A stretch of 64,000 nt of DNA from Shouchella xiaoxiensis (lineage in GTDB: Bacteria; Bacillota; Bacilli; Bacillales; Bacillaceae_D): positions 186,001 to 250,000 of the forward strand of contig NZ_JAFBCV010000001.1 of NCBI RefSeq assembly GCF_016907895.1, given 5' to 3'. Numbering within the stretch: position 1 is the first letter of the stretch; every line of letters begins with the position of its first letter. Shown here piece by piece: positions 24,677 to 33,187 of this stretch. The position numbers were made by a program, and so were the translations under genes. The notes beneath the pieces are model-generated. The model made no database searches. It was not told the origin of the DNA and saw nothing but the letters and a program-made list of their open reading frames with translations.

Positions 24677-25057
24677 TTGTTTGACTGGTTAAATCCAAAT
24701 GTGGGTAATTACCGATTTCGTTTTGATGAAGAAGTGTTTGAAAGCGAAGCTCGCGCGAAAATAGAGCAAATTCAAGATCAGATGACAACTGGCACAGCTC
24801 AAATGAAATACGCAAATACGCTCCTAGCTGACCAAGAAGGTGAGTTTGTGGAGGCCTTGCTCGAACGGCTTAACAAGCTTGCGGCTGCTGAAGAAACAAA
24901 AGCACTTTTTATTCAGAATGCAAACATGCTTCATGCAAGAGGGATCGCCGATACCCTTTCAGACAACGCGAAACAAAAATATGATGTGCACACAGAATTG
25001 GATCAAGAAGCACTCACTCGCTCTTTGGAGAATATTTCAAAATCTAATATATGGTAA
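24677..25057 (+). CDS. Helical partner of the lipase-like toxin
   Basis: A 126-residue protein with a TTG start 6 bases after AAGGAGGTGA, immediately downstream of the toxin gene. It is almost all helix (AKIEQIQDQMTTGTAQMKYANTLL, FVEALLERLNKLAAAEETKALFIQNANMLHARGIADTLS), without signal peptide. Size, fold and position fit the WXG100-like accessory proteins that bind the helical targeting region of T7SS substrates (Lap/Tla proteins). No WXG motif is visible. The role is inferred from context. Confidence 0.65.
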   Translation: MFDWLNPNVGNYRFRFDEEVFESEARAKIEQIQDQMTTGTAQMKYANTLLADQEGEFVEALLERLNKLAAAEETKALFIQNANMLHARGIADTLSDNAKQKYDVHTELDQEALTRSLENISKSNIW

Positions 25058-25062
25058 TGATT

Positions 25063-25094
25063 AAGCGGCAGTAGAAAATAAATGCCGCTTTTTT
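25063..25094 (+). terminator. Terminator after the toxin operon
   Basis: AAGCGGCA (25063-25070) pairs with TGCCGCTT (25083-25090), followed by TTTTGG. It ends the D-toxin-partner transcript. Confidence 0.8.
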
Positions 25095-25186
25095 GGTTTG
25101 TGAAAGATGGTGAATTGTTTTCTTTTAAAACAATTTGACAGGTTAATGGGCTTCATACTATTGGCTCTAGCGAAGGTGTGATTAAC

Positions 25187-25846
25187 TTGAAAAAAGGCAT
25201 ACTCATTTCTATTTTTATGTTTTGTTTCATTGTCGGGAGTTTCTTTGTGATACGAGCGATGAATCAAGCAGACGATGTCGCCTTGAGCGATGAATTCACA
25301 AGTCGTTTTATTGATGAAGATATAGAAACGGATGAAGGTTTCCATTACTTCGCGTCAGGAAATGGAAAATTTTCAATGTGGTTTCCGGAGAAATACCAGT
25401 TAAATGATGAGCAAGGTTTATACATATCAAAGAGTAATTATGAAGCGCTATTTGCGTTTCAAGACCCTGGAGAAGACATTCCTTATGTTAAATCTATCCA
25501 TGTTACCTACTATGATAGAAATAAAAACTATGCGGAAATCATGTGGGAGAAGATGTTAAATGAATTCAGCTACGAATCTCATTATGAAGAGGATGAACAA
25601 GACAATAAGACGATTTATCGAGGAGTCTCATCAACTTCATTAGATGGATCAAACTTAATTATTTCAGATCCAGAAAATAATCCTGACAATTTCTATTTTG
25701 CTTTAATCATAAATAATGATGCAGATGAATTTGTAACAATACGGTACTCCTTGACCTGTCCTGAGGGAACTGAGTGTTATGCTCATTCTCAGGAAGAAGC
25801 CTTATTCTTCAATACCTTTATTAAAAATGTTCACTTTACGAACTAG
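25187..25846 (+). CDS. Immunity-like membrane-anchored protein, paralogue E
   Basis: A 219-residue member, TTG start at 25187 after GAAGGTGTGATTAAC. Being past a terminator it needs its own promoter; TTGACA at 25135 with TACTAT at 25156 (spacer only 15) is a weak candidate. It has the invariant N-terminal block with HYFASGNGKF, a variable part with YVKSIHVTYYDRNK, and the Cys pair CPEGTEC. Its place after the toxin genes suggests an accessory or foreign-toxin immunity role. Confidence 0.75.
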   Translation: MKKGILISIFMFCFIVGSFFVIRAMNQADDVALSDEFTSRFIDEDIETDEGFHYFASGNGKFSMWFPEKYQLNDEQGLYISKSNYEALFAFQDPGEDIPYVKSIHVTYYDRNKNYAEIMWEKMLNEFSYESHYEEDEQDNKTIYRGVSSTSLDGSNLIISDPENNPDNFYFALIINNDADEFVTIRYSLTCPEGTECYAHSQEEALFFNTFIKNVHFTN

Positions 25847-25962
25847 TGAGGTTAAAGGATGACGATTTAATTACAACTATATATTCAGAGGGACGGAGCT
25901 TGATAGATTAATCGGATACAATGTGAGTTGAAAACCGATTGTATCGCAAAGGTGTGAGCAAC

Positions 25963-26625
25963 TTGAAAAAAGGCGTACTTATTTCTATTATAACGATCTG
26001 TTTCATTGTCGGTGGATTTTTAGTGATACGAGTGATGACTCAAGCAGAAGATATCGCCTTAAGCGATGATTTTACAAGCAGTTTTATTAATGAAGATGTT
26101 GAAACGGATGAGGGTTTTCATTACTTTGAGTCGGGAAATGGGAAGTTTTCGATGTGGTTTCCTAATCATTTCTATTTAGAAGATGAAGCTCCATTCTACG
26201 TTTCAAAAGACCACTATGCATTATACAACTTATTCGATCGTACATCTAAAGAGGAAGGACTTAACAAATCGATTACAGTCCGTTACTTAACGGATGTAGA
26301 TAAAGAACAAGCTCAACTGAGATTTGAAAATGTATTAGAGGACATGGGCTTTGAAGGTTATTATGAGGAGGAAGAGTCAAAATCTAAGGTAATACTTCAA
26401 GGGAAATCTTTAGTCACGATGGAGAATAAGAAAACAGTTATTAGCGACCCTCTTGAAAATCCTGCTAATCGATACTTTGCAGTAATCAAAAGTAACCAAT
26501 CGGATCAAATGCTAGAACTAACTTATCGAATTGATTGTTACGAGGATAGTTCATGTTCGATAGAATCAAGCGAAGAAGATGTTTTCTTCAATACTGTGAT
26601 TGAAAACATTGTTTTTAATGAGTAG
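25963..26625 (+). CDS. Immunity-like membrane-anchored protein, paralogue F
   Basis: A 220-residue member, TTG start at 25963 after AAAGGTGTGAGCAAC. Its nearest relative is paralogue D over the full length; the membrane helix has a few unusual changes (VIRVMTQAEDIALS). The Cys pair is CYEDSSC. The leader carries an inverted repeat GATACAAT...ATTGTATC just before the ribosome site, a variant of the stem-loop ahead of A and D. Confidence 0.75.
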   Translation: MKKGVLISIITICFIVGGFLVIRVMTQAEDIALSDDFTSSFINEDVETDEGFHYFESGNGKFSMWFPNHFYLEDEAPFYVSKDHYALYNLFDRTSKEEGLNKSITVRYLTDVDKEQAQLRFENVLEDMGFEGYYEEEESKSKVILQGKSLVTMENKKTVISDPLENPANRYFAVIKSNQSDQMLELTYRIDCYEDSSCSIESSEEDVFFNTVIENIVFNE

Positions 26626-26650
26626 GAGCAATGGCAAAGGTGTGAGCAAC

Positions 26651-27316
26651 TTGAAAAAAGGCATACTGATTTCTATTTTAATAATCTTGTTCATTGTCGG
26701 AGGTTTCTTTGTGATACGAGCAATGAATCAAGCAGAAGATGTCGCCTTAAGCGATGAATTCACAAGTCGTTTTCTTGATGAAGATGTAGAAACGCATAAA
26801 GGTTTTCATTACTTTGAGTCGGGAAATGGGAAGTTTTCGATGTGGTTTCCAGAGGGGTATTATGTGGAGGAAGATCCTTCAATCTATATAAGTAAGCCTC
26901 ATTATGAAGCGATGCAGTTTTTTGAGAAGGAAACTTCTACTGATACAAGAGGAGCGTTACAGCTTAGGTATCAAAAAGAAGATTCACAACGTTCTATTGA
27001 TCATGCGTTTAATCGATTGCTAGATGGTCTTGCTTTTGACAATCAATATGAAACAGAGGAAATAGACAATCGAATTATTCATTATGGTGCTTCATACCAA
27101 GACATGGTAGAAAAACAAGTAGAGACATCTAATCCTAATGACATCCTAGGTGCAAATCGTTATTTTGCGTTTATACAGGATCAGGAGGGTACGCAATACA
27201 TTTTGATAAATTATCGTTTAAACTGCTCGAATCGTTCCAAGTGTAACATCGATGATGAAGCAGAAGCGGAATTCTTTCAAACAATCTATCGTAATATAAC
27301 TTTTGCAGAAGGCTAA
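26651..27316 (+). CDS. Immunity-like membrane-anchored protein, paralogue G
   Basis: A 221-residue member, TTG start at 26651, only 25 bases after paralogue F, so the two are co-transcribed. The N-terminal block reads DEFTSRFLDEDVETHKGFHYFESGNGKFSMWFP, with His-Lys in place of Asp-Glu. The variable part has YVEEDPSIYISKPHYEAMQFF; the Cys pair is CSNRSKC. The longer frame from 26600 overlaps paralogue F and is unlikely. Confidence 0.75.
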   Translation: MKKGILISILIILFIVGGFFVIRAMNQAEDVALSDEFTSRFLDEDVETHKGFHYFESGNGKFSMWFPEGYYVEEDPSIYISKPHYEAMQFFEKETSTDTRGALQLRYQKEDSQRSIDHAFNRLLDGLAFDNQYETEEIDNRIIHYGASYQDMVEKQVETSNPNDILGANRYFAFIQDQEGTQYILINYRLNCSNRSKCNIDDEAEAEFFQTIYRNITFAEG

Positions 27317-27396
27317 TGCTCTTGAAAAGCGGGCTTTAATTGGAAGCCTATGAAATTGGAATAGACATCCACTTGTATTGAAAAGGTGTGAACAAC

Positions 27397-28056
27397 TTGA
27401 AAAAAGGCATACTCATTTCTATCTTAATAATCTGTTTCATTATCGGAGGTTTCTTTTTAACACGAGCGATGAATCAAGCAGACGATATCGCCTTAAGCGA
27501 TAATTTCACAAGTGGTTTTATTGATGAAAATATAGAAACGGATGAAGGTTTTCATTACTTTGAGTCGGGAAATGGGAAGTTTTCGATGTGGTTTCCAGGG
27601 GGGTATTATTTATCGGCAGACCCTGCCCAGTTTGAAAGCAAGGAAACGTATGAAATGTTAAACTTGTATCAAGAAGCAACTGGTGATTCTACTCTCGACC
27701 GACATATACAGATTGAATACTTTGGGGAGATGGATCAAGAAAAAGCGGACCTTACTTTAAGTAGAATATTGGAAAATTTTAGTTATAAAAATTCTTATGA
27801 AGTAAAAGACAGTAATGATCTTACTATTTCTTATGGAGAAGTTCACGTTGAACTAAATGGCAAAGATACGGTCCTAAAAGAGCCCAAAACCAATCCGGCA
27901 AATCGATACTTTGCCCTAATAGAAACAAAGAATTCGAAACACGTTGTAGCCGTTACATATATGCTCTTCTGTAAGGAGAGCTCATCGTGTGAGATAAATT
28001 CGAAAGAAGAGCAAAACTTTTTCAGGCAACTGTCTGAAAGTATCGAGTATAAGTAG
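27397..28056 (+). CDS. Immunity-like membrane-anchored protein, paralogue H
   Basis: A 219-residue member, last of the array, TTG start at 27397 after AAAGGTGTGAACAAC. It keeps the membrane helix and the ETDEGFHYFESGNGKFSMWFP block; the variable part has LDRHIQIEYFGEMDQEKADLTL, and the Cys pair is CKESSSC. Half of the stem-loop element survives in its leader (GGAATAGACATCCACTTGT). It is followed by a shared bidirectional terminator. Confidence 0.75.
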   Translation: MKKGILISILIICFIIGGFFLTRAMNQADDIALSDNFTSGFIDENIETDEGFHYFESGNGKFSMWFPGGYYLSADPAQFESKETYEMLNLYQEATGDSTLDRHIQIEYFGEMDQEKADLTLSRILENFSYKNSYEVKDSNDLTISYGEVHVELNGKDTVLKEPKTNPANRYFALIETKNSKHVVAVTYMLFCKESSSCEINSKEEQNFFRQLSESIEYK

Positions 28057-28113
28057 GTGAGCCCTGTGTCAGTATGACCTAATCATATTCGAACTCTGGA
28101 GGAGAACAAAAAA

Positions 28114-28150
28114 GTGTATCGGGTGTTGCACCCGATACACGATCTTTCTT
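28114..28150. terminator. Bidirectional terminator after the array
   Basis: GTGTATCGGGTG (28114-28125) pairs perfectly with CACCCGATACAC (28129-28140), loop TTG. Flanked by GATCTTTCTTT on the plus strand and TTTTTTGTTC on the minus strand, so it ends both the array and the convergent coat-like gene. Confidence 0.88.
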
Positions 28151-28602
28151 TAGTAAAAAAACGGTGGGAAAAAGTACGGGTAAAAGCCTATGCCCCCAAA
28201 GCCTCCAAATGGGAAAAAACGTGGTCGATACCGGCGGTACCAGCGACCACCAAATTGGCGGGATTCTTCTTGGTGGATGTTTTCACCAACCAACAGCATA
28301 ATGCCATCTTCTCGAACTTCTGTTAAAATCCCGTCTATAGACTGGCCATCTGTCATGTTTAATTCAACATGGTGATCGATCATTTGCTGACACTGGTCTT
28401 TTAACATTCCTTGTGTATGCTGCTGGTTTGATTGATTCATTTGAGGGAAGTGTCCGTTGTTAGTTTGTTGCATCTGCATCTGCTGATAGTCGTTTGCTTG
28501 GTGTGACGTATATCCATTAAAGCTATTTGCTGTTTCGTGTGAATTTCGATTCACTTGATTAGGATTATACTGATATTGAGGGGGGAAACCATTAAAATTC
28601 AT
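28150..28602 (-). CDS. Spore-coat-like protein with Sm-like core
   Basis: A 150-residue protein. Residues 1-65 are a Gln/Asn/Pro-rich flexible region typical of coat proteins. Residues 70-107 (CQQMIDHHVELNMTDGQSIDGILTEV...IMLLVGE) read like the strands of an Sm-like barrel. The tail is Arg/Tyr then Phe/Gly/Pro rich (RRYRPRFFPFGGFGG... ending PPFFY). Similar proteins occur in Bacillus coats, but I cannot name it. A CATAGGCTA box 58 bases upstream fits a SigE/SigK -10. The start at ATG 28602 follows AAAAGGAG. Confidence 0.65.
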   Translation of the reverse strand: MNFNGFPPQYQYNPNQVNRNSHETANSFNGYTSHQANDYQQMQMQQTNNGHFPQMNQSNQQHTQGMLKDQCQQMIDHHVELNMTDGQSIDGILTEVREDGIMLLVGENIHQEESRQFGGRWYRRYRPRFFPFGGFGGIGFYPYFFPPFFY

Positions 28603-28659
28603 ATACCGTTCACTCCTTTTTCTAAGACCAGTGTATTCACCTAGAGCTTGGCAGGTACT

Positions 28660-28668
28660 TAGCCTATG
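28660..28668 (-). promoter_or_regulatory. Possible SigE/SigK -10 box
   Basis: CATAGGCTA on the minus strand fits the mother-cell consensus CATANNNTA. No convincing -35 lies at the usual spacing, so support is limited to the -10 and to the coat-like product downstream. Confidence 0.35.
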
Positions 28669-28684
28669 AACTTTATTAAAAATG

Positions 28685-28800
28685 ATGGATCGTTACTTAA
28701 ATTCATTTTGCGAAAGGGTATGATGGAGAACAGGAAGCTATAATGCGATATGAACCGTTTTAGTGAACTTAGCTCCGTACTTCATTGAAATGAACGAAAT
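28685..28800 (+). pseudogene. Decayed partial copy of the 19212-19688 gene
   Basis: DNA here matches the middle of the 19212 gene: ATTTTGCGAAAnGnTATG near 28700, and AACTTAGCTCCGTACTTCAT through GAAATGAACGAAA near 28770-28795, translating as LVNLAPYFIEMNEI against LAKLAPYLIEMNEK. Frames are broken and a stop follows at once. The copy lies on the opposite side of the toxin/immunity array from the intact gene. Confidence 0.7.
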
Positions 28801-28854
28801 CTAGAAGCAGAAAACGAGAAAGCTCCATCAATCTTATTAAATAAGGAGGCAGTA

Positions 28855-29511
28855 ATGGAAGAGATCTTACAAGCGGTAGCGAGTCACATAAACAAAAGAG
28901 ACAAACCAATGATCATCGGCATTTCAGGACATGGCGCTTCAGGTAAGACTACTTTTGCGCGTAATCTAATAAAGCTTCTGGATCATAGCAATCTAAATTA
29001 TATTAATACAGATCCGTATATCATCGGGTCCCAGCTTAGGAAGCATACAACCATTTATTATACATATAACGAGCAAAACCATGGGGACAAAATGACGGGC
29101 TGCCACCCAGATGCTCATAATTGGCAGGTGCTTGAACGAGATTTGCAAATGGTTAGAGATCAACTTGATTTTTACTCGTTGACGTTTGATTCGAGCGAAA
29201 AAAAGATCATCTCTGCAAAGAACGCTATAACAAATGTAGAAGGGATGACGGTTGCTTTTACCGATCCTCACCTATATGATCGAATGATTTATTTGTATAC
29301 AAATGAAGAGACTGAGCTTAACAGAAGAAGTGTACGAGATGTTTCTGAGCGAGGAACGGACATCAATTATTTGAGAGAATCACATAGAGAACGTCGAATT
29401 CAATATGAACTTTTTATGCATCCGTCCAGTCAAAACTTTGACATTGTTATCAATAATTGGGATGGGGGATATTCGGTTGAGAAGATGTCGGATAACAAGC
29501 CGAAGTGGTAA
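28855..29511 (+). CDS. Uridine kinase-like P-loop protein
   Basis: A 218-residue P-loop kinase of the phosphoribulokinase/uridine kinase group. It has MIIGISGHGASGKTTFARNLIKLL near 19-42 (Walker A GHGASGKT), INTDPYI near 50 as the DxD-like acidic site, and the lid-like RRSVRDVSERGTDINY near 158-173. The substrate is not clear: the middle lacks the full uridine-binding signature. Related Bacillus genes are annotated as hypothetical uridine kinases. The start at ATG 28855 follows AAGGAGG. Confidence 0.8.
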   Translation: MEEILQAVASHINKRDKPMIIGISGHGASGKTTFARNLIKLLDHSNLNYINTDPYIIGSQLRKHTTIYYTYNEQNHGDKMTGCHPDAHNWQVLERDLQMVRDQLDFYSLTFDSSEKKIISAKNAITNVEGMTVAFTDPHLYDRMIYLYTNEETELNRRSVRDVSERGTDINYLRESHRERRIQYELFMHPSSQNFDIVINNWDGGYSVEKMSDNKPKW

Positions 29512-29613
29512 TGAATGGTGCAGAAGAAACATAATTTACGATCCATTCGCCATTCACTAATTGAACATAAGTGCTTGAAAAACCTATAAGTTTTCTTACC
29601 ACTTAGTAAAGAT

Positions 29614-29681
29614 GCAGAATCTCTCCTTTTTAGTTTTTGGTGTCGTTACCTATAAACTTTTAAGGGAGATTCTGCTTTTTT
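29614..29681 (+). terminator. Long-loop terminator-like hairpin
   Basis: GCAGAATCTC (29614-29623) pairs perfectly with GAGATTCTGC (29666-29675), followed by TTTTTTC. The loop is about 42 bases, so it may be a remnant or regulatory structure, but the U-tract fits a terminator for the kinase gene. The rest of the 29512-29730 gap shows nothing else. Confidence 0.55.
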
Positions 29682-29730
29682 CAATGTCAAGCACAGCTTA
29701 CTAGGGAGGACTTAATGTAAAACAAACAAA

Positions 29731-30927
29731 TCAAACACTTGCTAATAACGCCCCACCAATTGCTCCCGTTAACACAATAACCCAGGGAGGTAGCTTCCAG
29801 AAAACAAGCATGCTGAATAAAACCGCAGCAAAGGCAAAATCAATTGGAGCTAGGATGGCGCTTGTCCAAATTGGTTGGTAAAACGCTGCAATTAATAGAC
29901 CGACAACAGCGGCGTTTACTCCAAGTAAAGCGCCATTCAGCTTACGGTTTTGGCGTAGCGCATTCCAAAATGGAAGGGCACCAAGAATCAAAAGGAAGGC
30001 AGGTAAAAAGATGGCAACAGTCGCTAGAATTCCTCCTGTCCATCCATTCATAACGGCACCTAAATAAGCAGCAAATGTAAATAACGGCCCGGGTACGGCT
30101 TGGGCAACGCCATAACCAGCTAAAAAGGCTTCTTCACTGACAAGACCTGTAGGGACAAACTCTCTTTCAAGCAAGGGCAATACAACATGACCACCACCAA
30201 AAACAAGCGAACCTGAGCGATAAAAACCATCAAAGGCGGCAATCCAAGCAAACGAAGTAACTTCTCTTAAAATAGGTAAAAGAATAAGTAAACCAAAAAA
30301 GATCGTAAGGCAGATGACGCCAAACCGACGTGAAATTGGAATGACGATGCTTGATTGATTATCCTCTTTTTTTTCTTTGAAAATGAGATAACCAAGAAAG
30401 GCTGCTAGTAAAATAACGCCGACTTGGATAAAGGCCGTCTGCCACATTAAGGTTGCAACAAGCGCGGCTAAAGCAATGGTTTTTCGCTTTAGGTCAGGTG
30501 TTAAGTTCTTTGCCATACCAAGAATGGCGTGGGCAACAATGACGACTGCTACTATTTTTAAGCCGTGAATCCAGCCAGCATCGGCTACGTCGAACGATTG
30601 CAGCATCAAGGCGAAAACGATTAGGACAAGAACGGAGGGCAGGGTGAAACCGATAAATGAAACTATTCCTCCTAAAACACCGGCCCGTATTACGCCGATA
30701 CCAAAGCCGACTTGGCTGCTTGCAGGTCCAGGTAGAAACTGGCATAAGGCGACAAGGTCAGCATAGCTTTTCTCATCGATCCACTTTCTTCTGCGTACAT
30801 ACTCTTGGTGAAAATAACCCAAATGAGCGATTGGTCCGCCAAAAGAAGTGAGGCCTAATCTAGTTGAGATGAGCAGTACCTCAATGAGTGTACGGAATGT
30901 GACTCGGGGCTGTTTTTTATCTGTCAT
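29731..30927 (-). CDS. chrA: Chromate transporter ChrA
   Basis: A 398-residue membrane protein of the two-domain (long-chain) CHR family. Each half begins with the family motif: LGLTSFGGPIAHLGYFHQEYVRR near 24-46 with QFLPGPASSQ near 82, and SLVFGGGHVVLPLLEREFV near 232 with AQAVPGPLFTFAAYLG near 268. CHR proteins expel chromate, or sometimes sulfate-like oxyanions. It lies downstream of arsC in the same direction; the 30-base gap suggests one ars-chr transcript. The start at ATG 30927 follows AAAGGAG. Confidence 0.92.
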   Translation of the reverse strand: MTDKKQPRVTFRTLIEVLLISTRLGLTSFGGPIAHLGYFHQEYVRRRKWIDEKSYADLVALCQFLPGPASSQVGFGIGVIRAGVLGGIVSFIGFTLPSVLVLIVFALMLQSFDVADAGWIHGLKIVAVVIVAHAILGMAKNLTPDLKRKTIALAALVATLMWQTAFIQVGVILLAAFLGYLIFKEKKEDNQSSIVIPISRRFGVICLTIFFGLLILLPILREVTSFAWIAAFDGFYRSGSLVFGGGHVVLPLLEREFVPTGLVSEEAFLAGYGVAQAVPGPLFTFAAYLGAVMNGWTGGILATVAIFLPAFLLILGALPFWNALRQNRKLNGALLGVNAAVVGLLIAAFYQPIWTSAILAPIDFAFAAVLFSMLVFWKLPPWVIVLTGAIGGALLASV

Positions 30928-30957
30928 ACATCGGCTCCTTTCGTTAACATCTCATGC

Positions 30958-31374
30958 TCACTTTCCCGTTTTCTTAAAACGCTCCATTCGTGCGCCAATT
31001 TCATCGCGAACACGTTGAAACACGGTCCATTTTTCAGCATCCGTACCTGTCGCTTTGGCAGGGTCATCGAAGCCCCAATGTTCACGATTAACATGGGGTG
31101 GTGTAGCTGGGCACTTATCAGCAGCATCGCCACATAAGGTTACAACCAAATCAGCGTTGTTTAAAAGTGTCTGGTCAATTAGATCCGATGTCTGATTGCC
31201 AATCGAAATGCCCACCTCATTCATGGCTTGAACCGCCTTTGGATTTAAGCCGTGCGCTTCAATGCCTGCACTATACACAGTCCAATCTTCAGCTAGATAG
31301 TGTTTTGCCCAGGCTTCTGCCATTTGGCTTCGGCAGGAATTTCCGGTACATAAAAAATAAATCGTTTTCTTCAT
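30958..31374 (-). CDS. arsC: Arsenate reductase, thioredoxin-coupled
   Basis: A 138-residue protein with the low-molecular-weight phosphatase-like loop CTGNSCRS (Cys9 to Ser16), and the resolving pair Cys81 and Cys88 in [14 protein letters not shown]. This is the S. aureus pI258/Bacillus type, which reduces arsenate to arsenite through a Cys relay to thioredoxin. [12 protein letters not shown] near 97 is also conserved. It lies directly after arsB; the arsenite made is expelled by ArsB. Confidence 0.95.
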   Translation of the reverse strand: MKKTIYFLCTGNSCRSQMAEAWAKHYLAEDWTVYSAGIEAHGLNPKAVQAMNEVGISIGNQTSDLIDQTLLNNADLVVTLCGDAADKCPATPPHVNREHWGFDDPAKATGTDAEKWTVFQRVRDEIGARMERFKKTGK

Positions 31375-31389
31375 CAGTCGTCATCTCCT

Positions 31390-32688
31390 TTAATAAATGA
31401 TTAGTAACCATAGATACAATCCAAACAACGTCATAAATAAAACGGGTAGCGTAATAATGATGCCGGTTTTAAAGTACGTGCCCCATGAAATCTTGACGCC
31501 TTTTTTTGAGAGCACATGGAGCCAGAGCAGCGTTGCAAGGGAACCGATTGGCGTAATCTTTGGTCCTAAGTCTGCCCCAATAACGTTGGCATAGATAAGC
31601 GCTTCTCTTGTGAGCCCGGCCGTGTCTGTTTCAGCGATCGCTAAGGCGTTTATTAATACCGTCGGCAAGTTATTCATTACAGAAGACAGAATCGCAGCAA
31701 TAAAGCCCATGCCCATCGTCGCTGCGAACAGACCGTAATCGGCTATGTGAAAGATGGCATCTGCGAGTACGTCCGTTAAGCCAACGTTTCGTAATCCATA
31801 AACAACGACGTACATCCCGACTGAGAAAAAGACAATGTTCCACGGTGCTCCTTTTAAGACCGTCTTTGTTTCTACTGCGGGGCTTGTGCGAGAAATGAGT
31901 AAGAACAAAAGGGCAATAATTCCTGCTACAAGGGAAACCGGAATGCCAACAAATTCGCTGACAAGGTAGCCGACAAGCAGAAAGGCTAATACAACCCAAG
32001 AAAGACGAAACATTTTTCGATCTTTTATCGCAGATTCTGGTTCAATGAGCTGGGCGTAATCATAGCGTTTCGGGATGCTTTTACGGAAATAAAGCAGGAG
32101 AACGACGATGCTTGCGATCAACGCAAACAAGTTTGGCACAATCATTCTCGTCGCATATTCGACAAACCCAATTCCGAAGAAATCAGCCGAGACGATGTTG
32201 ACGAGGTTGCTGACAATTAAGGGCAGCGATGTCGTATCCGCGATAAAGCCGCTTGCAATTATAAACGGAAAGACCATTTTTTCCGTAAAGTTTAATGAAC
32301 GAACCATCGCGAGGACGATCGGCGTTAAGATTAAGGCTGCTCCGTCATTTGCAAAGAATGCTGCAACAATTGAACCGAGTAAGCAGACATAAATAAACAT
32401 TAGAACCGAATTCCCTTTTGCGATCCGCGCCATATGCAGCGCTGACCATTCAAAAAAACCAATCTCATCGAGAATAAGGGAAATAATAATGATTGCAATA
32501 AAAGTGAGGGTCGCGTTCCACACGATCCCGGTAACATCGAGAACATCAGTCAAGCTCACTACGCCGAGGAGTAACGCTAGAATCGCGCCAGCGCAAGCCG
32601 ACCAGCCAATATCTAAATTCTTCGGCTGCCAAATGACAAGCGTTAGCGTCAACAAAAATAGCAGTGAAGCTATAAGTACATCTGTCAT
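31390..32688 (-). CDS. arsB: Arsenite efflux pump ArsB
   Basis: A 432-residue membrane protein with 12 hydrophobic segments of the ArsB/NhaD superfamily. Characteristic are [16 protein letters not shown] near 70, [18 protein letters not shown] near 112, [18 protein letters not shown] near 148, and [15 protein letters not shown] near 338, where the paired discontinuous helices lie. Starts at ATG 32688 after GGGGGT; the TTG two codons earlier is less likely. It lies between arsR and arsC. Confidence 0.93.
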   Translation of the reverse strand: MTDVLIASLLFLLTLTLVIWQPKNLDIGWSACAGAILALLLGVVSLTDVLDVTGIVWNATLTFIAIIIISLILDEIGFFEWSALHMARIAKGNSVLMFIYVCLLGSIVAAFFANDGAALILTPIVLAMVRSLNFTEKMVFPFIIASGFIADTTSLPLIVSNLVNIVSADFFGIGFVEYATRMIVPNLFALIASIVVLLLYFRKSIPKRYDYAQLIEPESAIKDRKMFRLSWVVLAFLLVGYLVSEFVGIPVSLVAGIIALLFLLISRTSPAVETKTVLKGAPWNIVFFSVGMYVVVYGLRNVGLTDVLADAIFHIADYGLFAATMGMGFIAAILSSVMNNLPTVLINALAIAETDTAGLTREALIYANVIGADLGPKITPIGSLATLLWLHVLSKKGVKISWGTYFKTGIIITLPVLFMTLFGLYLWLLIIY

Positions 32689-32701
32689 GGCCAACCCCCG
32701 C

Positions 32702-33043
32702 TTAACAACGTGCTAGACCTTCTTTTTCTAATGCCTGTAAATAGCGCGCGTCCTGATCATCACTATGATCCAAGAGCTCACGGATAATCGAGTAATAGCG
32801 AGCGTTTCTATTTAACGAAAAATAGCGCCACTGTTCTCTTTTTTCTTCAATGAGTAAATCAAAATCTTTCAGCTTGCGTAAGTGTTGACTAACCGCAGGC
32901 TGACTTATATGTAGCATTTCAACAAGTTCACAAACACAGTACGTTTTTTGATCAACGAGCTTTAGCAGCAGGAAGCGCGTTGGATCAGCTACTAGTTTTA
33001 AACAAGCCGTCAGCTGCTCGATGCTATGTTTTTCTTTTTCCAA
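32702..33043 (-). CDS. arsR: ArsR arsenic-responsive repressor
   Basis: A 113-residue winged-helix repressor. The DNA-recognition helix has [19 protein letters not shown], and the metalloid site CVCELVEML sits at the start of the preceding helix, the ELCVCDL element of As(III)/Sb(III) sensors. I place the start at the TTG at 33043 with AGAGGTG upstream; the GTG three codons earlier lies inside the ribosome site. It should repress arsR-arsB-arsC(-chrA) from the promoter at 33066-33095. Confidence 0.92.
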   Translation of the reverse strand: MEKEKHSIEQLTACLKLVADPTRFLLLKLVDQKTYCVCELVEMLHISQPAVSQHLRKLKDFDLLIEEKREQWRYFSLNRNARYYSIIRELLDHSDDQDARYLQALEKEGLARC

Positions 33044-33065
33044 AAGAATCACCTCTCCAGAAAGG

Positions 33066-33095
33066 ATTATATAAGCATTTATTAATATAAGTCAA
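33066..33095 (-). promoter_or_regulatory. ars promoter and probable ArsR operator
   Basis: On the minus strand TTGACT (33090-33095), 18 bases, TATAAT (33066-33071). The spacer and -10 form an AT-rich imperfect inverted repeat (TTATAT...ATATAA type), the kind of site ArsR occupies. Confidence 0.7.
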
Positions 33096-33126
33096 TCGTA
33101 ATATACATTTTGACAAATTCATCTAG

Positions 33127-33155
33127 TTGACAACATACCTATAGGGGTATATGAT
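33127..33155 (+). promoter_or_regulatory. cstR promoter with CstR operator
   Basis: TTGACA (33127-33132), 17 bases, TATGAT (33150-33155). The spacer holds ATACCTATAGGGGTAT (33135-33150), an inverted repeat like CstR operators. A second copy precedes the next gene at 33495-33510. Confidence 0.75.
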
Positions 33156-33187
33156 GTGAGCATAAGTGAAGCGAATGAGGTGAAAAA

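Noticed and set aside
25135-25161. Promoter for paralogue E (TTGACA with TACTAT)
   Set aside because: The spacer is only 15 bases; kept as a remark in the gene entry but not listed as a feature.
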